DNA of 64,000 nt from Ovis canadensis (Eukaryota; Chordata; Mammalia; Artiodactyla; Bovidae): assembly GCF_042477335.2 (NCBI RefSeq), contig NC_091247.1, positions 232,141,001 to 232,205,000 on the forward strand, given 5' to 3'. Under the pieces are notes generated by a model that did no database searches, was not told the DNA's origin, and worked only from the letters and a program-made list of their open reading frames with translations. The position numbers and the translations under genes were made by a program. Positions 55,030-64,000 of this stretch are shown here, one piece after another (position 1 is the first letter of the stretch; each line of letters opens with the position of its first letter).

Positions 55030-57060
55030 CGAGTAACACTTTAGCCCTTTTGCTATTTACTTGCTGTCTGGATATTTTTCTTTTCTGAAGGGATTGTGGT
55101 AAATACTTTATTTGCTGTGCCTGTATTTGAGCAATTTGTAGTTTTTCGTTGGATGAGATGCTTTGATGCATGTACGTATATAGAGATAAACAGGTACAGA
55201 CAAAGCCTCCTGTTCTGTGACCTGCATTTTCACTTTCTTTGCTGTGTCTGTTGATGAGCAGATGTTCTTAATCCCAACGTCGCACAAGTAGCAAGCCTGT
55301 TCCTCATGTTTATCCAGTGTGTGCTTCCTGCTTAAGACGCCTTCACCTCCCAGAAAAAGGGAGACATGCTCTTTGCTTTCTCCTTAAATCTTGACTGCTT
55401 CCTCATCCACGTGTGGGCCTACAGTACACCTAGAATGTGAATTTGTTTTTGCATAATATGTGGAAAGAGTCAAAAATTCACTCTTTCCCACCTTGAACCA
55501 ATTAGCACACACATTTTATTTTTGAAACGTCCTTTCCCCACAGTGAGGTACCACCGTGGCCTGGATCAGGGGGTGGTTTCTGTGTCATCTGTTTGGTCCT
55601 TTGGTTCCATTTGTCTGCTTTTACATCAGCATCATGGGTGCCTGTGTGCTTAGTCGCTCAGTCGGGTCCAACTCTTCGCAACCCTGTGGACTGTAGCCCG
55701 CCAGACTTCTCTGTCCATGGGATTCTCCAGGAAAGAATACTGGAGGGGGTTGCCATGCCCTCCTCCAGGGAACCTTCCCCAGCCAGGGATTGAACCCACA
55801 CCTCTTGTGGCTCCTGCATGGCAGGCTGATTCTTTGCCACTGAGCCCCCAGGAAAGCGCACATCGGCATCACGCCATCTCAGTCACTGTCGCTTCGCAGG
55901 AAGCCCTCCAGCTCTGTTCCCACACGTGCTCTGGCTCTTCTAGGCGCTTTGCATTTCTGTATTGTATTGGTTATTTATTGCTGGGCCCAAAACTCGGCAG
56001 TGTAAACACCCTCACTTATTATCTCTGAGCGTAAATCAGGGATCCAGAAGTGGCTTCCTTGAGTGAAGGTAACAGGGCTTCAGAAGTGACACTGTGTCCG
56101 CACTGAAGAGGCTCCCTGGGCCAGTCCACTTGTGCGAGGGCGGGGGTGGGTGGCTACAGGGGGGGAGTTGGGGGTTCCTGGGTCATCTCAGAGGCTGATG
56201 ACCACACACATTGAGTTCCAAGTAAGAGTGCTGATTTCCAGAAAAGGAATCAGCTAGAATATTGATTAGAATCACAGTGAATATTGATTAGAATCACAAT
56301 GAATTTATAGTCAGTTTGAGGAACATTGACATTTAAAAACTGTGTGGCCTCTCGCCCCACTCACCTTTCATTGCCTTCAGCTGGGATTGGTTCTCAGTGC
56401 ACATGGCATCCACATACCGCTGGATGCTGTTTGCACGACTGAGCAGGCTGCTGTCTTAGGATTCTGTTGTCTATTTGTCGCTGGTATTGAGAAGTACAAG
56501 TGATTTCTTAATATTGATCTGTTTCCATATTAATTTGGGGAGTTTTAAAATGTATTCTTTCTTTGTCTGTACACAGTCACATTATGAATTTTATTTCTTC
56601 TTTCCAAATCCTCAGGCATGTTTTTCTCGCTTAGGGAACTATTGAACACACATGGTGGCAGCGTTATTAACTCACGAGTGCTGTTTGTGGCTGGACAGTT
56701 ATCTACTCTCTTTATTGGATTGAGGAGGTTCCCTTCGGTTCCTAGTGCCAGTTAAAAGGTTTCACAATGAATGGAGTTTGCATTTTATCAATACTTTTCC
56801 TGCATCCATTGAGATGGGGTTTTCTCTTTCACCTGATTAAGTGTTGAGTCACATTGACTTTTTAGCTTTAAACCACCCTTGTTTTCCTGGAATAAACCCA
56901 CTGCATCATGACATATTAGCATTTCTATATAATTTGGCTAGTTTTTGTTTAGGATTTTTTTGTTTGCTATAGTGAAAGAGATGTTTTCATAATTTTCCTT
57001 TATTTAAAGTTTTTGTCAGGTTTTGACATCAAGGGTAATGAGGTGCCTTAAGTTTCACCT
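55030..57060 (-). mobile_element. Old L1 ORF2 region in pieces, interrupted by a SINE and another repeat
   Basis: Minus-strand L1 words occur in order: 'gtctgttgatgagcagatgttcttaat' (55245), 'tgcttttacatcagcatcatg' (55618), 'gcgctttgcatttc' (55944), 'gaatcacaatgaatttatag' (56290), 'ttatcaatacttttcctgcatcc' (56786) and 'cttgttttcctggaataaaccca' (56878). A Bov-tA lies at 55639-55859. About 260 bp near 55960-56220 look like a separate old repeat ('ttatttattgctgggcccaaaac', family not named). No frame survives. Confidence 0.6.
55639..55859 (-). mobile_element. Bov-tA SINE
   Basis: A full minus-strand copy, with 'cttagtcgctcagtcggg' at one end and the tRNA-like 'cagggattgaacccacacctc' near the other. 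It is flanked by an imperfect duplication of about 14 bp (ACATCAGCATCATG on the left, ACATCGGCATCACG on the right). Confidence 0.9.
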
Positions 57061-57199
57061 CCGCATATGGAGACTCGAAGCAGTTTTTCAAAAGCTCAAC
57101 ACTCAATTCTGGTTTCTCAGTATTTCTTAATATCTCCCATATGCTCTGAACAGCTGCTTTTCCAATAAGCAGCTTTCCATTTTTAAAAAAGCTCACATG

Positions 57200-58580
57200 A
57201 CATGCACTGCCTAAGAGAATTTAAAGAATGAACTTAAACCTAACAGCAATACACAAAAAGCTTATGACCCAGATAACCATACTGGTGTGATCACTCACCT
57301 AGAGCCAGACATCTTGGAATGCAAACTCAAGTGGGCCTTAAGAAGCATCACAATGAACAAAGCTAGTGGAAGTGATGGAATTCCAGATGAGCTATTTCAA
57401 AACCTAAAAGATGACGCTGTTAAAGTGCTTCACTCAATATACCACCAAATTTAGAAAACTCAGAAATGGCCACAGGACAGGAAATGTCAGTTTTCATTCC
57501 AATCCCAAAATAGGCAGCGCCAAACAATGTTCAACCTACCATACAATTGCACTTATCTCATATGCTAGCAAGGCAATGCTCAAAATTCTCAAAGCCAGGC
57601 TTCAACAGTACGTGAACCAAGAATACCTAGATGTTCAAGCTGGATTTAGAAAATGCAGAGGAACCAGAGGTCAAATTGCCAATACTCATTGGATCAAGAA
57701 AAAGCAAGAGCATTCCAGAAAAATGTCTACTTCTGCTTCATCAACTACATTAAAGACTTTGACTGAGTGGATCACAACAAACAGTGGAAAATTCTTAAAG
57801 AGATGGAAACACCAGATCACCTTACCTGCATCCTGAGAAACCTGTATGCAGGTCAAGAAGCAACAGTTAGAACTAGACATAGAACAACAAACTGGTTCCA
57901 AATTGGAAAGGAGTACTTCAAGGCTGTATATCATCACCCTGCTTATTTAACTTATATGCAGAATATATCATGTGAAATGCCAGGCTAAATGAAGCACAAG
58001 CTGGAATCAAGATTGTCAGGAGAAATATCAATAACCTCAGCTGTGCAGGTGACACCACCCTTATGGCAGAAAGTGAGAGGAGCTAAAGAGCCTCTTGATG
58101 AAAATGAAAGAGGAGAGTGAAAAAGTTGACTTAAAGCTCAACATTCAGAAAACTAAGATCATGGCATCCAGTCCCATCACTTCATAGTAAATAGATGGGG
58201 AAACAATGGAAACAGTGACACTTTATTTTGGGGGGCTCCAAAATCACTGCAGGTGGTGACTGCAGCCATGAAATTAAAAGACGCTTGCTCCTTGAAAGAA
58301 AAGCTACAGCCAACCTAGACAGCATATTATAAAGCAGAGACATTGTTTGGCTTACAAAGGTCTGTCTAGTCAAGGCTACGGTTTTTCCAGTAGCCATGTA
58401 CGGATATGAGAGTTGGACTAGCAAGAAAGCTGAGTGCCAAAGTATTGATGCTTTTGAACTGTGGTGTTGGAGAAGACCCTTGAGAGGCCCTTGGACTGCA
58501 AGGAGATCAAACCAGTGAATCCTAAAGGAAATCAGTCCTGAATATTCATTGGGGGGACTGATGCTGAAGCTGAAACTCCA
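57200..58580 (+). mobile_element. BovB LINE copy, inactive
   Basis: The sequence follows BovB from the 'cacctagagccagacatc' region through RT ('tggttccaaattggaaagg') to the 3' region ('gaactgtggtgttggagaag'). It stops abruptly at 'gctgaaactcca', short of the tail. Stops and indels break the frame. Confidence 0.9.
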
Positions 58581-58916
58581 TGTAGGGAGATTCCGTGTAG
58601 GGAGAAAAGCCCTCTACCCTGTGCAGTTGGTAATACCTCGTGTGCAGTAAGTCGGGGGCAGATAGTGATGCAGAGCCCCCACATCCCAGAGGGGCTCTGC
58701 AACCCATCTGTGGGTCCACCGTGGGGGACACTGACAGACAGCCCAGGGGCAGGATGAAGCTGACGGAGCCACAGTCAGGCCAACCTCCACCCACCAGCCC
58801 CCACCCCTAAGAGACGGATCTTAGAATGATTTGGCCAAGTTAACAGAACAGCCGAGTGAACTAAACTAAATCCATGACATCTCCACGGGCCGAGGGGTTT
58901 ACAGGACAGGGGTGGG
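58581..58916. other. Short single-copy-looking segment
   Basis: No gene seen. It ends in the GGTGGG target duplication of the adjacent LTR. Confidence 0.4.
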
Positions 58917-60210
58917 TGCCAGGGTCCAGCCCCAGCAGGATCCAGGGTACCCTCAGGAGAGACGGCGTTGGCAAGAGAGAGAGAGAGAGAGAGCAAATGA
59001 ATGTTGCAGTTAAGAAAGTAGAGGAGAGGAAGAGGTTGATATTCCTTGGTTTACACAGAAAGCCAACAAAGCCCCTGCAAGGGACTTGCTCTGTTCACGA
59101 AGACCTCAGGTGCCTTCTCAATGGGATGAAGGTGCAGAGCACCTTCTTGAGAGGGCCTTAGAAGCCCGGGCAGGAAAGTGAACTCAGAGGGCCTCTGTGC
59201 TCCAGGGGATCAACCTGAAAAAGAAAGAGAAAGAGAAAGAAAAAGAAGGAAACAATGACACGGGGAGACCAAGCTTCGGTGAGCAAGGCCCACAACTTTA
59301 GTTTCAAAAGGAGCTTTTATACCTTAAGTTGTACATAGAGAATAATGGAAGATGCAAAGTCATGCAGGGTCAGCAGTCCTGACCCTTATCGAGACCAGGC
59401 TTTCTTTCTGCATACGTTTCCATTTACAAAGGTATTAGATGATTGACATCATCTTCTGGCCAGGAGGCCTGATACCATTTTATGATTCTTTCTTCTGATA
59501 AAGGTTAATCAACCAAAAAGCTTATTTTCTCTAAAGGTGATTTTTCTAAAGTCTAGCACCATTCTCCTAAACCACTAGATAAAGTTGCATTTCTATAGGG
59601 CAAAGGTGCAGTGGGCTATAATAAAGAAAGAATTTATTAACTTAAGGTTTAATGTTGTTAATACCAAGGCTATTACTTATATTCCTATATATCAACTATA
59701 TTAATTAATGCACTCCCAGGCACACAATGAAAGATATGAAAACTTCGCAGCAAGCATTGGTTCAACAATGAAACCCTCCACCAGTACTACTCTAATAACT
59801 TTAACTCCTCAAAAGGCTCTGTATTTTTAGAATGTTTTAAGCTTCCCGTGCCTCTTGTGGTTGGGAGGCTGTGAACAATCACAGGCGTGGTTGTAAAAGT
59901 CCAGATAAACCTGTCAGGCAAGTTAGAAAGCCATCAGAGGGGTTTGAATGGAAACACTCCAATTATGCCCAGGAGACTTATTAACTAGAGCTCTAAGTTG
60001 ATTTCCTTTAGAGAAAGGTGTTCGGGGATAGCCCCCTGTTAATGTTAGAGGAGTTGGTGAAAGGCATAAGATAGTAAGACAGACAGATTCTGGTTTTGGG
60101 GTAGATGCTGAGCAGGTCCAGGGGGTCCCTCGAGCCCTGATCCGCCTTGCCCGTTAGGTCTCTTCTGCATGACCTTGTCATGGTGGGGTCTCCCGTGTTT
60201 GCTCCCGGCA
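58917..60210 (-). mobile_element. Solo LTR, same ERVK-like family as 25514-26815
   Basis: This is a 1294-bp element in minus orientation, with TGCC and GGCA at its ends and a perfect 6-bp duplication GGTGGG (58911-58916 and 60211-60216). Its ends and body words ('ccatgacaaggtc', 'ggatcctg', the TATA region near 59316-59321) match the LTR in unit 6. GA-rich simple repeats lie at 58975-58994 and 59218-59245. No internal genes are attached. Confidence 0.85.
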
Positions 60211-60414
60211 GGTGGGGGTTCAGGGAACGTTGTCGAAACCCACTAACCAACATGGGCATCTGAGCGTGAAGAAGGGGGGTGTCACACAAATATTAGAAAG
60301 CATGAATATCACGTATTGTATTGCCCAGCTTCTTTTGGAACTAAACACTGTTTGTCAAATAGTCACCCAGAAAGGGGAGACACGAATCACTGTTTCCAAG
60401 CTGTTGGGCCATTT
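60211..60414. other. Short AT-rich segment
   Basis: No gene seen. It may be the continuation of the neighbouring L1 3' region. Confidence 0.3.
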
Positions 60415-61090
60415 TTGAAGTACATTTGACTTACAGAACTGTATCAGTTTCAGGTGTACAAGATGATTTGACCCTTGTGGACATTATCAAATGACTAATG
60501 CGGTAAGTCGAGTTGCCCTCTGTCTTCACACGAGGCTTCCACACGAGACCCAGTCACTTTACCCCTGGAGGCCTGAGCCTCTGATCCATCACCCGTGTCA
60601 CTCGGTGCCCCGGCTTCTCCCCTCTGGCAACCACTGTACATCCTCTGAGTCTGTGGGTCTGTTTCCATTTCTGTTTGCTTGCTGTGTTTTTTAGATTCCA
60701 CATATAAGTGAAATCATAGACTATTTGTCTTTCTCTAATACTTCACTTAGCATAAAACCCTCCCAGTCCATCCATGTTGTCACAGATGGTAAGGTTTTAT
60801 TCTTTTCATGGGTTAGTAATAGTCTACTATATTCATGTACTACAGCTTCTTTATCTGTTCACTTATCAATGGCACTTGGGTCAGTTCCTCATCTTCACTG
60901 TTGTAAATAGTGCTACAAAGAACATAAGAAAGCATGTGTCTTTTCAAGTTAGTGTGTTTGTTTTTCTCAGAAAAACACCCAGAAGTGAAGTTGCTAGATC
61001 CTAAGGTCACCCTATTTTTAATATTTTGAGGAACCACCATAATTTTTTCATAGTGGTTGCATCAACTTACATTCCCACCGACACACACTG
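60415..61090 (-). mobile_element. L1 3' region
   Basis: The familiar minus-strand L1 words are present: 'gtttcaggtgtacaagatg', 'gattccacatataagtgaaatc', 'gtccatccatgttgtcac', 'ttgtaaatagtgctacaaag', 'ttttgaggaaccacc' and 'cttacattcccaccgac'. Diverged and non-coding. Confidence 0.8.
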
Positions 61091-61185
61091 TTTAACATTT
61101 AAATTTAGGATATCTTTATTTTTACAACATAAAAGTGTTTCTTTTATGTAATCTACAGTGGAAATGGTTCTTGATATACCTTTTA

Positions 61186-61472
61186 TCAGTCATGTCCAAC
61201 TCTTTGACCCCAGAGACTATACAGTCCATGGGATTCTCTAGGCCAGAATACTGGAGTAGGCAGCCTTTCCCTTCTCCAGGGGACCTCCCCATCCCAGGGA
61301 TCGAACCCAGGTCTCCTGCATTGCAGGCGGATACTTTACCAGCAGAGCCACAAGGGAAGCCCAAGAGTACTGGAGTGGGTAGCCTATCCCTTCTCCATTG
61401 GATCTTCCCAACCCAGGAATCAAACTGGAGTCCCCTGCATTGCAGGCGGACTCTTTACCAACTGATGGGAGG
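61186..61472 (-). mobile_element. Bov-tA SINE with a second partial unit
   Basis: A minus-strand Bov-tA (61186-61362) is followed directly by a second partial copy beginning 'gagtactggagtgggtagcc' and ending 'gcaggcggactctttaccaactga'. This suggests a dimer or two adjacent insertions. Confidence 0.9.
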
Positions 61473-62673
61473 GATTGCATCACCCAGTGAGGCATGTGGG
61501 ACGCGGGCAGAGGAAGGAGAGCCCCCAGAGGACCGCCAGGGAAGAGCACTCCTCAGTTCACCTGGCGGGGGCACTGCCCTCGGGTCTGGAGGGTGGGGGG
61601 CGTCGAATCCACCGTGTTCCTCACTCACCCTTTGCTTGGATGAGGCTCTGGGTCCAGGGGACGACGTCCATGCCTGAGGGTCCCATGCAGGGAGCCGGGG
61701 TTACTATGGAAACCTGAAGGCACTGACATCAGGCTTCACCGTGTCCTTCAGAGGTTCCCTGAGCAAGCGCTGCACCTCCTGGAACAAACCTCACCCCATC
61801 CCCAAAGGAGAACTTCTTGGGCCCTCGAGGTGCACAAAACAGGCACTTTTAGGGGCGCCCAGCCACACAGAGAAGTGATTGAAATGTTTGGCCTGCAGAT
61901 GAGTGAAACATCAAATTGGAACAATTTCTACCACTTAAACTTTTAAACTTTTCATTGTTAGAAAATTGGATGCAAAGCCACACTGTTAATAAAATAATGA
62001 GACTAAAAATATGTTGTAACAAAATATATTCATAAAATATATGACCATTTCAAATACTCAGTACTTTAAATACCTACCTCTTAACGTCCACTTTGCAGGG
62101 ACTTGGCAGAGAATGAAAACTAAGGTACTGTCTGGGGAGTCCAGGAGAATCACAGTGAACAACAGAAGAAAACTCAGATTTACAGATCGTTGCAATGCCA
62201 GCGTGCGATCTGGTAAAACCTGTATGTTTGTCTCCAGACCTTCCGATTTAGCACAACGTTTACCAAGCTCGGGTTCAAAGTCTGAGTTAATCATTAATGC
62301 GAAGCTATCGTCCTGGACAGCAGGCACCCTTGCTGTGAGCACAGGGCTGGGGGTACCACGGGAAGCATCTACTGGCTGCATGGCCTCCTTCCCAGCAGGG
62401 CTCTGCTGGGGTCTCCGCAGGGCTAAGGCCACTCACAGGCCAGGGCCACCCGGGCCTTCCTGGAAAGACGTCATCCCGATGGTCCATGCACCTGGGGGCA
62501 GAAATCCCCTGTGACAGCTGGGGCACATTGTCTGGATGGCCTCTCGGAAGAGGCTGCCAGAGGCTGAGGATTGAGGCCATCCTGCAGGAGTGAGAACAGG
62601 AGAGGAGGCTGGGAAACTCCTGGATCCATCATCCCAGAATATTCCAAATGGCTGACTTTCAAAGCCAATAAAC
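61473..62673. other. No gene recognised
   Basis: Single-copy-looking sequence with an AT-rich patch at 61910-62060. Overlapping frames of 124 and 157 codons lie on opposite strands without domains. Confidence 0.4.
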
Positions 62674-62822
62674 ATTCAGTTCAGTTCAGTTCAGTTCAGT
62701 CGCTCAGTCGTGTCCGACTCTTTGTGACCCCATGAATCGCAGCACGCCAGGCCTCCCTGTCCATCACCATCTCCCGGTGTTCACTTAGACTCATGTCCAT
62801 CGAGTCAGTGATGCCATCCATT
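62674..62822 (-). mobile_element. Bov-A2/BovB 3' fragment with TTCAG microsatellite
   Basis: It starts with a (TTCAG)n run of about five copies at 62675-62699, the expanded tail repeat of BovB-derived elements. 'tcgctcagtcgtgtccgac' and 'gactcatgtccatcgagtcag' follow. Confidence 0.9.
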
Positions 62823-64000
62823 AGGTCCTATAATAAGGTCATAAAATACAGGAATTGAGCACGAAGCTCCTGGCCATCAGAGTCTGCACGGGAAGGAAGT
62901 GTCGCCAGGCTCACACTGCATCTGAGACCCAGAGCATCTCCCGCACTTAGCCGGAGCCTCTTGAAAACCTGACTTGCTTCAGCAACCAGGCACCGACCTT
63001 GGTGGTTCCGAAACAGTCACCCTCCCAACCTCATGGATGAAGATGCCCCAGGACATAATGAAGTAGGGAGCAGCCCTGCCCTCTGGGACACCTGGTCAAC
63101 CCTGGCCTGGGACAATTCCCTTGCAAAAGCATGTACAGAGTTGCGGCCCAATCCCTCCGTCCCCAACTGGGTAGCTGCCCCCTGGAAAGGGAAGGGGCAG
63201 GAAGCAGCTGCTTTCAGTGTGGCATTGCCCACAGTGCCCAGCAGGATCCAAAGGACACAGCAAGGCATCAGGATTCCTGCTCTAACAGAAGCTCCGAGGT
63301 CAGAGGAGAGGCCTGGGCTTCAGGAGTCAGCTCCTGAAGTTTGTTCATCCTCAGATTTTTATCAGCATTTCACAACTCTGCTAAGATGGGCTGCAGGGAT
63401 TAGTGTATATAAAATTCAGGTGTGACCAGAGCAGAAGGAAGCAAGGGTGCTTGCTGGACCTGGCCCCCTTTTCCTCCCTGCCCAGGGAGACAGATGGGGT
63501 CACTGGTCCTGTCCCGTCTGCCTCTGTGAGAGGACTTGTGCACACACCCTTTGTCATGCGACATGCCTGTGCTCCCCCAGATGAGATTCCAATGTGTTTT
63601 CTGCCCCATCGATGCGATTTCCATCAGGCAATCAAGTGCTGTCAGATGCCCGAGAACAAACGCGCTAGCACATGTGCATGCGGCTCTGTCTCTCATGCTC
63701 CGTCTCGGGGAGGAGCGAGGCCAGGCGGCCAGAGGACAAGGAGGGCGAGACACGCGCGGTGGAGTCAGTGCACGCTTGCGAGAATGAGCGCCTCTTGTGA
63801 GCCAGAGTATCCGGGCAGCGTGTCACACGGTGTTGCTTCCTCAGTGCTGACTGACACACCTGCCTAATGCCACCTGTAAACAGTGACTGACTCAGCGGAC
63901 AGGCACCCGGGGCTCCAGACGCCTCCTCGGTCCTGTGAGAGCATCTGAGATGCTGAGGCACAACGCGCACTCTCAGAGCTTCCATCCCAACCTGGGAGGA
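62823..64000. other. No gene recognised
   Basis: Single-copy-looking sequence to the window edge. Frames of 130 and 154 codons overlap others and carry no recognisable domain. Confidence 0.4.

Noticed and set aside
1-64000. CRISPR-like array, tRNA or rRNA genes, and plasmid or phage functions.
   Set aside because: The evenly spaced repeats are 4.5-kb units or minisatellites. The tRNA-like segments are SINE heads, and nothing prokaryotic is present.

Overview
The window is mammalian nuclear DNA from a ruminant, most likely a bovid. The evidence is several copies of the RTE-type LINE BovB and of the tRNA-derived/BovB-derived SINEs Bov-tA and Bov-A2, mixed with degraded L1 and MaLR LTRs. Nothing bacterial, plastid or viral is present apart from solo LTR fossils.

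Positions 1 to about 27,470 are the right-hand end of a macrosatellite. Five complete head-to-tail units of about 4.5 kb (4505, 4506, 4505, 4505 and 4501 bp) are followed by a sixth, edge unit. Each unit carries one intronless gene on the minus strand for a 533-residue ubiquitin-specific protease of the USP17-like/DUB family. All six reading frames are open and keep the Cys/His/Asp triad. The array continues off the left edge, so the true copy number cannot be seen. The closest known parallel is the human RS447 megasatellite, which also has one USP17 gene per unit of roughly 4.7 kb.

Units 1 to 4 are almost identical. Unit 5 has a cluster of its own variants, and unit 6 is identical to units 1 to 4 over its left part but diverges sharply from about 25,157 to the right. 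The GC-rich region upstream of genes 1 to 5 holds a GC box, a CACGTG E-box, a perfect kappa-B-like palindrome and a perfect octamer. All four are altered in unit 6. Unit 6 also carries a 1.3-kb solo LTR (25,514-26,815) with a perfect 6-bp target duplication, and the other five units show the empty site.

Positions 27,470 to 64,000 are repeat-rich flank in which I recognise no protein-coding gene. They hold AT-rich L1-derived sequence (27.5-30.5 kb), BovB copies including one nested inside another (32.7-35.1 kb), two further solo LTRs with perfect 6-bp target duplications (39.3 and 58.9 kb), two MaLR LTR fossils, five SINEs and several minisatellites. A strong CpG island (about 42.0-43.1 kb) contains a GC-box minisatellite and a good splice donor. 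It is the only place outside the array that looks like a gene promoter. The rest is unremarkable single-copy-looking sequence.
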